The notes under the pieces: model-generated
The model's database searches: none
Seen by the model: the letters and a program-made list of their open reading frames with translations, nothing else
What the model was told of the DNA's origin: nothing
Shown here: positions 13,190-24,500 of the stretch, one piece after another
Layout of the letters: every line of letters begins with the position of its first letter
Position numbering within the stretch: the first letter of the stretch is position 1
Translations under genes and position numbers: made by a program
DNA from: Symsagittifera roscoffensis
Lineage: Eukaryota > Xenacoelomorpha > Acoela > Convolutidae
Direction of reading: 5' to 3'
NCBI RefSeq assembly: GCF_963678635.1
Contig: NC_087071.1
Coordinates: 29,076,484 to 29,140,483 of the forward strand
Length of the DNA: 64,000 nucleotides

Positions 13190-13752
13190 TGCAAAAAATT
13201 GTTTGGGCTAATTTAACTCTTGGGAAGGTTTGGCTGAAAATTTTGCAAAACTACATTTTTTAAATGTTCCGCAGTCTTCATAAGGCTAGAAAATCAAAAA
13301 TTATGCATGATTATTTAACTGAAAACGGGTTATAAAAAATTATATTTTGCATCTCAGGAATCTAGCGGATTTTTTTAGTTTCACACGCTTTTTCATATCC
13401 CATTAAACTCCTTAAACTCCGCTCTACGATTTGATATGCTGCTCAAAACATCTAGGGCTGGTGGGCTTAAAAATGGTAAATAGTTTTAACAAACAAAAAG
13501 ACTTTTTGAAAGTTTTTTTGGATGCTTAATTCAATCCCCCCAGGAAAGTAGAATTCAAATCTTATGAATTTAACAAGTCTTCTTTGTTTGCGGAACCATG
13601 ATAGCTGCCAGCCCCGACCAATTACTTCTAATAAATATTTCCGAGAAGGCCAACCACCCGCTCTTGCGGATAAAACAGTCGGTGATCATACAGAAGGTAA
13701 AATAAAACAATGGTATAAGGATCGTATTAAGGACCCTGAAGAATACACTCAA
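13190..13752. repeat. Repeat unit A, copy 1
   Basis: This stretch is repeated at 15,766-16,328 with perhaps 85-90 percent identity. Shared strings include aaatgttccgcagtc, gcatctcaggaatctagc, ttgcggataaaacagtcggtga and ggatcgtattaaggaccctg. In copy 2 unit A is followed directly by unit B; here the two are separated by an insertion. A plus-strand frame at 13,564-13,767 lies inside it, but copy 2 breaks that frame. Confidence 0.85.
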
Positions 13753-15007
13753 AAAAAAACTTTATGAATGAGCCACCATGCTAGACTAAACTAAACTCAT
13801 GAATGACATGATTTGTCTCGTTTAGTGCTTGGTATGGTCGCAAAATTTCAAAATCAATCAATAAATTAGAAAAAAAAATTTAAAAAAATAATAAAGAAGA
13901 AAGGTATGTATTCCAAATTAAGCAACTGAAATTGGTAGCAATTTCTGAAAACTGTCTTGAAACATGCAATAATAATTGATTATAATCGATTATAATTGAT
14001 TAAAAAAGGATTAAGTTTTAAAAAAAAAATTTCGTTTTCTTTCAAAAATAATGGATTATAATCGACTATATTGGGAGTTTACTGCTCAAAAATCAGTATC
14101 ATTATACCAATTTTTAATTGTTTATTGTCTTTTTTTTGTAATTTTATAGAGACTGACAATGAAAATACAATATAATCGATTCTTATCCATGAAACTCCAG
14201 TGCGGGTATATTATTTTCTAATATTTCCTGGCCATTTGCTCGACTTTCAAAAAAAAATCAATCTTTTATCCCCCTTAGACCACTTACAATCTAAGCTTAA
14301 ATTTGAGAAAAACCGTCTGTGTTTTGGGCGGATGTTTTTTTGTGCAAAAGTTAATAGGAGTGCAAAAATTTGGATGAATTATTTCTATCGTGGCTCAAAT
14401 TCAAAAGCAAACTATCTTTGAAGAAAGGACTAAAGAGAAAGCCTACAAAGCAAGACTCATTTTTGCGCTCATATGAATAAGAGTTTTTATCTTTTTGCCA
14501 AATTGCATTAGTAATTGGGCTTGACTTTTGATTTCGGAAAACACCAAAGTTTTAATTTCCAGTAATTTTAGAAAAGTTATGCAACTTAGGACTGCAAAAC
14601 TTATACTTAGGAATGCTACTCACGGTAGAAAAAGAAAAGGGAAAGCAAAACGTGTTGCATAACTTGCATTATAACTGAAACATTAACTAATTCTTTTGCA
14701 GTAGATTCAGAAAAGCTCAATGATAGCTTAGTAAATTGATAAACCTCTATCAAAAACCAGTTAGGGAAAAACAAAAACTGAGTCAATATATCTATAGGGT
14801 TTGGTTCAGCTCTTATTGATATTCAAAGCCATATAATGGGTTTAAAAACCTTGACCAAGATTTCAATAACCTAATAAATAAAGGTATAACTTAATAAATA
14901 ATCATTTTCAACGAAATGGTCGTGCGTGAAAACAATTGATTTTTTAGGAAGTTATAAAGAAGGGTTGTGTGTGAAAACAATTGATTTTATAGAAAGTTAT
15001 AAAGTAG
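13753..15007. other. Insertion of about 1.25 kb splitting repeat units A and B
   Basis: Copy 2 of the duplication (15,766-17,087) lacks this sequence. The insert contains no recognisable coding region. It has several tataatcgattataat palindromic words (13,980-14,170) and a 36-bp direct repeat (gtgtgaaaacaattgatttta-type, 14,923-14,958 and 14,968-15,004). No clear terminal inverted repeat or target duplication was found by eye, so its class is open. Confidence 0.5.
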
Positions 15008-15765
15008 CAGAGCTAGAGAGAAAAGCATGTTCTTAAACTTTTCAATTTTTTTATGGCGGAAAGAAAATTTAGAACTTATCCAATTGAATTATCAGCTTTA
15101 AAACGAAGAGCACATTAAAAAAGAAACACTTTAAGCATTCTTGCAGCATTACATCTGTTATGATTGGTAAAAGAGTAATCGGATCTTGTTAACTATTCCC
15201 CCCATTTGTATTGTAACAAGTGAGTTTATGTCCGTGATGGCTCACTCGAAGAGTAATTTCAGACAAGGTACATCGTCTTTTTGTCACGCTATCTTAGTGC
15301 AACTTCTTAGTCTAATAGTGATCTTAATCTTACTCTTATATCTCCTAGTCTCCTGGTAATTGTGAGATAAGATGTTAGGAACTGTTCTGGATAAGAACAA
15401 TTGTTTGCAAAGTTGAATTTACTTTGTAAATGAAACAATTTATAGTAAGTGTTAGTTTTAGATCGTAATTGGTTAGATAGAAAAATTTTACAGAGATAGT
15501 TTTATCAAAAATATAATTGGATATAAATACTAGATGTAAACTGGTTCCACCTATCCGGGGCTTAGAGAGTTTTAAGTTTAATGTTTATTGTAGTGAAAGA
15601 TGGATGGAAAATTTTCGTGATTCATCGTGTAGATTCTTTTAAAGCAGTGGCTGCGTGGATGAGGAGAAAGAAACAGTTGCTCGGGTTGTGGAGTAATTGT
15701 CTTCCTGGAGAGAAGGTGTAGAGTTGCCTGTTCTTCAGAAATGGGTCTCGTGTATCCGGATCGTG
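15008..15765 (-). repeat. Repeat unit B, copy 1, containing a minus-strand LTR
   Basis: Nearly identical to 16,329-17,087. The LTR part runs from 15,221 (tgagtttatg on the plus strand, the LTR 3' end on the minus strand) toward 15,765. Read on the minus strand it carries the same TATA-like box (tataagag, plus-strand 15,333-15,340) and downstream motifs (agagtaagatt, attagactaagaagttgcac, gatagcgtgac) as the plus-strand LTR at 46.1 kb. The remaining 213 bp (15,008-15,220) is flanking DNA duplicated with it. Confidence 0.75.
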
Positions 15766-16328
15766 TCTTCAGAAATTTGGTTACGCTAATTAAATTCTTG
15801 AAACGCTTGGCTGAGAAATCTGCACAAATACATTTTTTAAATGTTCCGCAGTCATCATGAGGCTAGTAGTTCAAAAATCATGCATGATTATTTATTTGAA
15901 AACGGGTTTTAAAAAAATTATATTTTGCATCTCAGGAATCTAGCAGTTTTTTTGATTTCACAAGCTTTTTTATATCCCATTACCCACCAAAAAATCCGCT
16001 CTACGATTTGGTATGCAGTTGAAAACATCTTGGCCGGGATGGGCATAAACACGGTAAATAGTTTTAACAAACAAAATGACTTTTTGAAACTTTTATTGGA
16101 TGCTTAAATCAATCCCCCCAGTAACTTAGAACTCAAATCTTATGATTTTAACAAGTCTTCTTTGTTTGCGGAACCTTGATAGCTGCCAGCTTCGACCAAT
16201 TTTTCAAATATTTATTCCGAGAAGGACAACCATCCGCTCTTGCGGATAAAACAGTCGGTGAACATACAGAAGGTAAAATATAACAATCGTATAAGGATCG
16301 TATTAAGGACCCTGGAGAAAAGGACCCT
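15766..16328. repeat. Repeat unit A, copy 2
   Basis: Diverged second copy of 13,190-13,752, located between the two LTR-bearing B units. It is followed directly by B copy 2 after a local duplication of the word aaggaccctg. Confidence 0.85.
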
Positions 16329-17087
16329 GCAGAGCTAGAGAGAAAAGCATGTTCTTAAACTTTTCAATTTTTTTATGGCGGAAAGAAAATTTAGAACTTA
16401 TCCAATTGAATTATCAGCTTTAAAACGAAGAGCACATTAAAAAGGAAATACTTTAAGCAGTCTTGCAGCATTACATCTGCTATGATTGGTAAAAGAGTAA
16501 TCGGATCTCGTTAACTATTCCCCCCATTTGTATTGTAACAAGTGAGTTTATGTCCGTGATGGCTCACTCGAAGAGTAATTTCAGACAAGGTACATCGTCT
16601 TTTTGTCACGCTATCTTAGTGCAACTTCTTAGTCTAATAGCGATCTTAATCTTACTCTTATATCTCCTAGTCTCCTGGTAATTGTGAGATAAGATGTTAG
16701 GAACTGTTCTGGATAAGAACAACTGTTTGCAAAGTTGAATTTACTTTGTAAATGAAACAATTTATAGTAAGTGTTAGTTTTAGATCGTAATTGGTTAGAT
16801 AGAAAAAATTTTTAGAGATAGTTTTATCAAAAATATGATCGGATATGAATACTAGATGTAAACTGGTTCCACCTATCCAGGGCTTAGAGAGTTTGAAGTT
16901 TAATGTTTATTGTAGTGAAAGATGGATGGAGAATTTTCGTGATTCATCGTGAAGATTCTTTTAAAGCAGTGGCTGCGTGGATGAGGAGAAAGAAACAGTT
17001 GCTCGGGTTGTGGAGTAATTGTCTTCCTGGAGAGAAGGTGTAGAGTTGCCTGTTCTTCAGAAATGGGTCTCGTGTATCCGGATCGTG
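16329..17087 (-). repeat. Repeat unit B, copy 2: 3' LTR of the decayed minus-strand element
   Basis: Copy of 15,008-15,765. The LTR part starts at 16,543 and the TATA-like box is at 16,655-16,662 (minus strand). Similarity between the two B units ends at 17,087, where the internal region of the minus-strand element begins. That break is a reasonable estimate of the LTR 5' edge, giving an LTR near 545 bp, although a clean TG start is not visible there. Confidence 0.65.
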
Positions 17088-17241
17088 TTGATTGATTGTG
17101 TTTTTAAGATTTCATATTTATGCAATGATGTGCTGGTTTCGTTAAGCTAGAGTGAAACTACGAGCAAGATGGAGGTTGACTTCTCTCTGTGAAGCGCCTA
17201 GTGACTAGGAGTCGCAATTGAGATCAACATCGAGTTGATCA

Positions 17242-17395
17242 TTATTCTTCTTCAATGGGTACCTTTGCTGCGATGTTAGGTCCATACTTTAAATCCTGTA
17301 AGGGTTTTGACTTTGGCATCAAACCATTAGATTTGCCATTTGAGAGTCGGAATGCCACCGAATTTTCATCTCGCTTCGCTGCTCGTTTCTTTTTG
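17242..17395 (-). pseudogene. 3'-terminal ORF of the minus-strand element, behind a splice acceptor
   Basis: On the minus strand ttttcttgcag ends at 17,396. The frame then stays open for 51 codons to TAA at 17,242. The product would be basic at first (KKKRAAKRDE) and end with an acidic IEEE. The plus-strand element has a counterpart at 63,738-63,911: the same tttgcag-type acceptor, a similar length, an acidic end and the same sequence after the stop (tgatcaactcgatgtt against tgaccacctcgatgtt). Preservation of an open frame in an otherwise ruined element is notable. There is no ATG, so translation would need splicing to an upstream exon. Confidence 0.5.
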
Positions 17396-17449
17396 CTGCA
17401 AGAAAATTTTTCACATTGCATGTTTGCATCTGCATTTTGTTAGTGATAT

Positions 17450-18299
17450 CAGTTTTAATTATGCTTTTTTTAGATTGTTTTCAAAAACATTTTGTTTTAG
17501 TTTCGGTTTTTTTAACGAGTCGCTCACCCTAGAGCTACTCTCCTCATGAATAGGACTGCATGTCTTAAGCGTGTTGTAGCGCGGGTGCTGAGGTCGGCTA
17601 TAGAGCCCTTTAATGGTGGGCTGAGCCAGTTATGGGAGTATGATTTTAACGTCTCTTCAGCAGAATCACTTTTTGTGTTCAGCTTTTTGTTCTTTTTTAT
17701 CAGGTGTTTTTTCTTTTCTTTTTTTCGCTTGTGTTTTTTTTATGAAAAACAGGTTGTCATGTTTCATCTTTTCCGATCGAGTTTTTAGTGTTTCAGGTGG
17801 TTTTAACCAAACTTGAAAGTGATTGTCACAAGAATAAATTATCCAATTTTAGTTTGCGTTTAACCTGGTTTGGGATTTTTTCATACTCGATTTTGGTTTG
17901 AAGAGTGGGTGAAATGTGGGCGAGTGGCTTGAGAAAATTCAAACTTTATATGAAAAATACACTTTAAAAAAGTTTATTTATTGTCAATTTATTTTGCTTT
18001 ATTAACTTACTACTTCATAATTGAAATTCCTAACAACTATCAGTTTGTTGCGTTTGTATTAAAATTACTTCACTAGAGAATCTATGTTACATAATTAATT
18101 TTTAAAATAGTAAGGTGAAAAAAAAAACTTTTTTTGTTTTTCTAGATGAGTGCTTGGTGATCTCTAAAAAGGAAAGGTGAAACACACGTGTAAAAGTGAC
18201 GAGTGTCTTCTTTATTTGTGTTAGTGATAATAGTAAAATTAATACTTACGACGATTCAAGCTCATAGAAAAATCATTGGGGGAAGCTAGTTTTAAAAGT
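17450..18299 (-). other. 3' non-coding region of the minus-strand element
   Basis: Corresponds to 62.7-63.7 kb of the plus-strand element. Conserved landmarks on the minus strand are a ggttaa...ttggataatttattctt block and the ctctatagccg...cgcgctaca...agggtgag...ctaaaacaaaatg block. The conservation covers non-coding sequence, so it may hold splice or packaging signals. Confidence 0.5.
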
Positions 18300-19725
18300 G
18301 TCGGATGTTACTATAAGCTTGGCAAGCGTTCGTATTACATTTTTAGTGCAAAGCAGTGGCCAAAAAATTTCAAGCGTCTGATGGTTTTTACTTCTTCGTT
18401 AAAAATTGAGATTTCGTGCCCTGAGTTTTGTACTAGATAGTAAAGCTTAAAAGTTAAACTAATTTGATTTTTTTTTAACACAGCGACTAAGAAGGGTCGT
18501 ATAAACTCGTGGGGATGATAATGCGACGGGCGTCTTCTCGTGGGAAGGTGTTGGTTAATGGGCAAACGATATACATCTGTCGGACAGGGTCGTTACTACG
18601 GAGGATGCCGCGTAAGTTAGTAGTTTCAATGCTGTATGTAAAATTCAAGAAGTTAGGGGATGTGTGGTTTGAGATAAAAATATGAAGCGATGGCGTGGAT
18701 TACGGGATGATGAACTATGTAAAATAGTGCCGTTGGATGAATTTTTAAAAAAAAAGTATAAGTAAGTGCGTGATTTATGATTTGGTTGACTTTTTATTTT
18801 TGATGTCAAGATGAAAGATTTAATCTGATTTGATGAGGAGTTTTTCAGTTAGTTATGGGTTGATGTTAGTATCATTGTCGTTCGGGAATTTTCCATATAA
18901 CTAGCGACAGCGTGGTCATAGTGGTTAACAGAGAATCGATTAGCTTTTTGTGCAAAGAATCTGGTTAGTGTTTGTTTTAAAACTATAGTGGTGAACTGAT
19001 TTTCGTGAAGTGCGGTAGTAAGTCGGTGGAAGAGAGTGTCATAAATAAGTTATCAGTGAGGTTGTCCGTTGAGAGTTTTTTGGTGGGTTATCTATACTAC
19101 AGTATTAAGTCCATGAAAGTGTTGTGAGTAGTGAATGTTCGTCTACATTTTGTGCGCGTTGGGATTCTTTTTCTGTTTTCTAATTGGTGTATTGAGGGAA
19201 GAAATGAAGGTTATGTATTTGAAAGTCAGTGTGATTTAGATATTGAGAGTAAATCGAGATGATTGTGGGCGACTAATGAGGAAGTATGGTGGTGTGGCGT
19301 AAGGATGCTTTCGTTTCTCAAAAACTGTGTTTGCACGTGTTATTGCAATGTCGACAGAAGGGATAGATGTTTCTGAGGTTGAGGCTGAATGGGTTCTTTG
19401 ATGAATTGTTCAGGAATTAGTTGTGGTATAAACTCAAACAAATCATGCTGGAGTTGATCGTCTGTGATAAAGCTGGGTACATCGGCTTTGTTACATGACA
19501 GCGAGGAAAGAATAGGAGTAACGTCAGTGTGCGAGGAAGGAGAAAGAGAGGGTTCATCAGGGGTAGGGGGAGATTTTGATTGAAAAATGCTGGAGAAGAA
19601 TCAGTGGGAATCTGCTCAGAGTCGAGGGCTTTCAACATCGGAATTATTAAAAAAAGAGATGGTTTTAAAAACTGTTTGATTTGAGTCATTTGAGTCTAGG
19701 CGTGGTGAGTTAGAAGAAAAACTGG
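18300..19725 (-). pseudogene. Decayed copy of the 3' accessory ORF
   Basis: Minus-strand frames such as 18,335-18,565 contain HPHEFIRP and EEVKTIRRLKFFGH, matching IPHEFIQP and EELKTIKALQLLWP of the plus-strand ORF at 62,111-62,716. Further pieces up to 19.7 kb are Pro/Ser-rich and match its first part. Many frame breaks. Function unknown. Confidence 0.6.
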
Positions 19726-19855
19726 GAATGGGGGAAAGTGAAATTGGATGGGGGAATGTGAAAGGAAGTCTGAAATTGGAGGAAAGTGAAAGGGCATGGG
19801 GGAAAGGAAAGTAAAAGGGCATGGGGGAAAGTGAAAGGAAGTCTGAAATTGGATC
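19726..19855. repeat. Purine-rich minisatellite inside the Ser/Pro-rich ORF copy
   Basis: Units of the type gggggaaagtgaaaggaagtctgaaattgga recur about four times with partial units. On the minus strand they encode repeated FPHALSLSSNFRLPFTF-like peptides. The plus-strand element has no such expansion, so it arose in this copy. Confidence 0.8.
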
Positions 19856-20117
19856 GTGATGTAGGACACTTGAAAGATAGAAAATGGAGCAATTGAGGGA
19901 TCCAACTTTTTCGTAGGCTAAAAAATGATTGTTAATTTGACGTGTTTTTTCTACAATTGTTTATATGTATCGTCTATAGTTGGTTGTTGGAGTGCAAAAT
20001 GGGATATTGGGCTACGTTGTAAGTTACTAGTGTGTGCTATCGTTCGTTCGGAGGTTGAGAGTGTATTTCCATAACTTTGTGATACTGATGATACAGGATG
20101 GTTATTATGTAGATATT

Positions 20118-20360
20118 CTAAATGTGGTGATGTGTAGGTGTCGTAGTTGTATCGTCTTGTGGAGTATCATATGCATTTGCTTTTGTAGATACTTTTTTTT
20201 CACTGATTTGTGAATCAAGAAGTATTTTCTTAATAGAGGTGGAAAAAATACAAAATACAGAAAAATCATGCAAACAAAAAGCGTGGTACTCTAGCTTGTC
20301 TATTGACTTGTGTACGTATTGGACCAATGTCTTTAAAATATCCACTTTAATCTTAGTGCT
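20118..20360 (-). pseudogene. Envelope C-terminal membrane segment and tail, decayed copy
   Basis: The minus-strand frame contains IFSTSIKKILLDSQI followed by KANAYDTPQDDT. It corresponds to the membrane-spanning region and cytoplasmic tail of the plus-strand envelope (60,399-60,749). The upstream part of the frame is out of register. Confidence 0.65.
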
Positions 20361-21190
20361 AAATATCTGAAAAATTTGCTGTCTCAGCGACTTTTGTAGG
20401 TTTTGATTGATTGATTGTCTCTGGATTGTATCTATTTTAGTGAGAATTCTCGGACTTGTTGTGTTCTAATCTGATGTTCCTAGCCGGATTTCGAATAAAT
20501 GCCTATTGTAGGTCGGTAGGTGAGTTACGATCGATTTCACATGTGCTTTCAGGTGAAAATATATTTAAACGCGTCATTAAATTAGTGAATGGAGTTAGAA
20601 GATAATACTTATCTTCGTTTGGGTTAAGCTGTACTACCTTGTGGCTACTTTCAGACTCATACAAAACAGCTGTATCCCAAAAACGTTTTCGGCGTGTTAG
20701 ATCATCTACAAAATGTACTTTGTTTTTACAGAATACAGGTATAAGTGGGTAGCATCTCTTATCTTCAAAAACATAGAGTGGTGAGATTTTTTAAGGCAAG
20801 TGTAGTACCATTAAATGTTACATCCATAATCAAGAGTGGTTGCCTGATGAGAGGTATCCTGCGGAAACTTATTAGAGCACTTATAATGGAATCTAATTTC
20901 ATATCGAGGTGAAAAATCATAATAGATTGCACCAAAATAGGTGTTATTCATTAGGGAGTTCTTGTAATCTTGCACTATCTTTGTTTTCTGAACAAACTTT
21001 TCCTCCAGTGTTCCCGTATTTTTTAGAAAATGTTACCGGGATATAAGATTGTCGTCTTCTCGATATTTTTTTGGGTGTGTCATGACTAAAATTAGTTTGC
21101 CTGTTTTCATGTCGAGACCTTTGTGGTATTTGAAGGGAGTTTCTGAATTTTGTGCTCGGAAATGTTGTTTGGGATATTTGCATGCTCATT
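20361..21190 (-). pseudogene. Envelope ectodomain, C-terminal part, decayed copy
   Basis: Minus-strand frames match the plus-strand envelope segment at 59,400-60,300, for example VVQLNPNEDKYYLL against VVQLNPDEDKYYLL. The segment is split by frameshifts. It runs up to the assembly gap, beyond which the N-terminal part would be expected. Confidence 0.65.
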
Positions 21191-21300
21191 CAGTTTCCGA
21201 GTAAATTTGAAAACGTGTTAATTTTTTTTCTATACCGTCTATAATCGTATATTGATGTGGTTTTCATCGTATTTCTTCAGGGATTATTTTATCAAAGAGT

Positions 21301-21500
21301 NNNNNNNNNNNNNNNNNNNNNNNNNNNNNNNNNNNNNNNNNNNNNNNNNNNNNNNNNNNNNNNNNNNNNNNNNNNNNNNNNNNNNNNNNNNNNNNNNNNN
21401 NNNNNNNNNNNNNNNNNNNNNNNNNNNNNNNNNNNNNNNNNNNNNNNNNNNNNNNNNNNNNNNNNNNNNNNNNNNNNNNNNNNNNNNNNNNNNNNNNNNN
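21301..21500. other. Assembly gap (200 N)
   Basis: 200 unknown bases between envelope sequence on the left and the integrase C-terminal region on the right. By comparison with the plus-strand element, about 3-4 kb (pol tail, small hydrophobic ORFs, Pro/Ser-rich ORF, envelope N-terminus) should lie here, so 200 is probably a placeholder length. Confidence 0.95.
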
Positions 21501-22760
21501 AAATAAAACAAAAATGTCCCTTTTTTAGGTTTTATGCTGGTGTAAAACGTGAATTTATTTGAGACCTGAATAACTTCCAATTTTCTGATAATTTTCATTG
21601 GGCTTTTTTTATCTTTGTTCAAAATCCATTCTGTATAAGTTCCAGAGGCTAAATTTGAAAAATGTGGACGGTGAAAAAGATCTTCATCCTGAATGTGGAG
21701 TGGTTAATTATAACAACTTGAATCTTGATTGGGTTGACAGCAATCTTGTGTATTTTTTGAGCAGTTTGCAGTATGTATTATAGGTTTATGTGGTTTTGTA
21801 GAAAAAAGCGTTTTATTTTTTAATAGTTCAAAAGTTAAAAAAAAAATCAGAGAGTTGTACGTTAATGGAATTAGTTTTACATCTGTTGACCATTCGGTGT
21901 ACTTTTATCGTTTTCGTTCATTATACGTCGAAGGTGTTCTTGTAGGGAGCGGGAGTAGTTCTCACCCTCAACCAGTCCGTTTCTCAAGAGACATATGAGG
22001 TTCTTGGTTTTAATTTTTTTTGTAAAGGTGACAAAGTGTACTTTTTTCGTTTTTCATGAATTGTGATCCATTATTTGTGACCAGCATTTCCGGCAGTCTT
22101 AATTTTGCAATCCAGTGTTCAAATAGTGTTGTGTAAGCTTATTACGAGTTACGCGTTACTATGGGGTACAAGGTTGAGTACTACATATTGTGTTTATGAA
22201 TCTACTGTTACCATAATATACGGATTTCCATCAGAGGAGGGAGCTCTAGGGCCTTTGGTATCAGATGAGATTTTGTGACTGAATTATAAACTTTGTCCTT
22301 CAAAGTCTTGTTTTTCTGCTATTAGCTTTTGGGTGGGAAAGGTTTGTTTAGATGATAAGTATTGCAATCATTGCAAAGTACTTTTGTCCATATTGATACG
22401 TTTGCAAAATAAAAAATTCAAGTGAATTTTGATAATGTTTTTTTTGTTGCTTTTACTTGTCTTTTTGTATGCAATAAACGTGGAAGAAAAAAAAGCGATT
22501 ATTACGAAGCTTAGTGAAAGAGAGGGTGCTTTCGTGTCTTGGTGATGGTATTCTAAGATGTCAGTATTTTCATGCATTGTTGTATGGTTAAAATTTTGAA
22601 AATGCGGTAATGTTTTATTTCCTAATAAAATTTACAAAACCTACGGGTTGTGTAATATTTCCTGAAATTATGGTATCGGCTTTTATGGGTTTTTTTCCAA
22701 GATTCAAGTTGTCTGAAATAAGGCTCACTGTTTTGGTGTTCTGGTAATAACTAAAGTGTT
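21501..22760 (-). pseudogene. Integrase, decayed copy (pol segment 1)
   Basis: Minus-strand reading gives the integrase C-terminal region next to the gap, then a core match (LFEHWIAKLRLPEMLVTNNG against the plus-strand LYEHWIAKFGLPEILVTDNG), then remnants of the zinc-binding N-terminus at 22,370-22,620. The second catalytic Asp of the D,D,E triad is Asn here, so the enzyme would be inactive even without the frameshifts. Confidence 0.75.
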
Positions 22761-22779
22761 AACAGTTCTGTGTTTGAAA

Positions 22780-23340
22780 GAAAACTACTTTGAATTTCAT
22801 TTTTGGATAAAGGTATAATAATCAGAGGATCTCGTAAAGCAAAAGTTTTATTGATTGTATATTTTTGTTTTGATTCTGGAGGGCTTATTAGTTTTATCAT
22901 ACCCGCGAGTTCTTCTTTTTCTTTTAGTGGGAATGATTTGTCTCGTTGTTTTTTTGTTGTTATTCTTTCAAATGTGTGTTATTTTTGATCCATAAAAAGT
23001 CTGGTAACGGTTTAAAGGTTTACCTAATGAATCTACTTCGTAGTGATTGTTTTGGCAATCTAGATAAGGTGGGAAAATTTCTAAGGAATTTATTTGTTTA
23101 GTATCGCAGTCAGTTTTTGATGCGTATTTATATTCTAATCAAGGAGATGATACCTCGATGTGATTGTAAAAGTGCTGCGCCTATTCCAAGTTTGGAAGCA
23201 TCCCATATAGAGTAAACTGGTTGTTTTGAATCTGGAGTTGTGTTTGAAATTCATTCTGTGAGAAGAGTTTTTAAATCATCAAGGCCTTTTTGGTGCTCTG
23301 GGGGCCATTTAAAATTATTTTGTTGTCAAATATTGTTATA
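22780..23340 (-). pseudogene. RNase H, decayed copy (pol segment 1)
   Basis: Minus-strand fragments match the plus-strand RNase H, for example WDASKLGIGAALLQSH near 23,150-23,200. The domain is broken by stops and frameshifts. Confidence 0.65.
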
Positions 23341-24300
23341 AAATGGTCTGGATTATAGTTGTTTTTTATAAACAAGTTTGCTTAAAAAGTTTAGCATTCC
23401 AAGGAATTCTCGGATTTTCTTTTTATTTGATGGTGGTTGGAGTTCTGAAATAAGTTTATTTGGTATTTTGAAGAAGTTATTGTAATGTCTTCGATAACAT
23501 GTCCAAGAAAGTTAACACGGGTAGGGAAAATTGTGATTTATCTGGGAATGCTTTCATGTTTTCGTTTAACAAGATTTGGTGGTATTTATCTGAGACTTTA
23601 TACGTTTCTTGCTTTGTTTGTTTATGATTGTATGAAAACATCGGCTAAGTATGTAATGAAGTTTTTGCTGATGATTAGTAATTTAAAAATTTAACTCCTG
23701 AATGCATAAAAAGATGCTGCTTCTATGGATATACCATAGAATAAACTATTGAATTCGTATTTTTGGTTTACAATAACGAATTGTGTTAGTCGACGTGATT
23801 GTTCGTCTGAAGCCATTTGGTTAAATGCACTATTAAAATAGGCGTTGATATAACATTGTCCCTTTACTATTTTAATCCTTACTTGTATTGGTTCTATGGA
23901 CCAGTTACTATTTTATTCATCAATTAGATAGTTTGAATATTGTGCATCCAAAACGCTTTTAATTGGTTCTCCTTTTGCTGGATTTATAAGTGTGTCCTGT
24001 GGATTGTGATTCTTTGCCTACTGATAATAGAATTTCATACTGTTCGGGAATATATAGAAGTCTATTTATTTTGTCTTGTAAAAGTATTGGTACTTTAAGT
24101 GCACGTTGTTTTCTAAGAAGGTGTATTGGTGATTGTATTTAAGTCAGATTCATATGTGACATAAACCATGGAATATTTCAATAATGATTCAGCTAATTTT
24201 CAACATTCTCGAATTTTCAACATTCTCAAAGTTCTGACTTGTTTGATTAATTTGAGAATGTTGAAAATTTAAAATTGTCGGAAATTGTTCATATGTATTT
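23341..24300 (-). pseudogene. Reverse transcriptase, decayed copy (pol segment 1)
   Basis: Minus-strand pieces include SDEQSRRLTQF and EFNSLFYGISI, clear Ty3/gypsy palm-domain matches. The catalytic YLDD box reads YLAD (about 23,640-23,665). A 17-bp perfect inverted repeat with a 20-nt loop (24,214-24,267) sits near the domain start and is absent from the plus-strand element. Confidence 0.75.
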
Positions 24301-24500
24301 TTTGAAATTTGAACATTGGTTTTAAATAGGGGGTTTTTGTGCAACAATTTGTCTTTTTTTAACCAGTTGTAATATGTTTATTAGATAACTCTTCCCTAAA
24401 GGTCTGATTGGCAAACATCAAATAACTTCAAGATAATATTTATTCATTACGCCCTTTCTTATGTAAGACGAAAACTATTTGTTTCAAATTATCCTAAAAG

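Noticed and set aside
13564-13767. 67-codon plus-strand frame in repeat unit A (HTEGKIKQWYKDRIKDPEEY)
   Set aside because: Composition looks coding, but the second copy of the unit at 16.1-16.3 kb breaks the frame, and no domain or splice site supports it. A fragment of a dead transposon remains possible.
21252-21622. Frames spanning the N block on both strands
   Set aside because: They exist only because unknown bases contain no stops.
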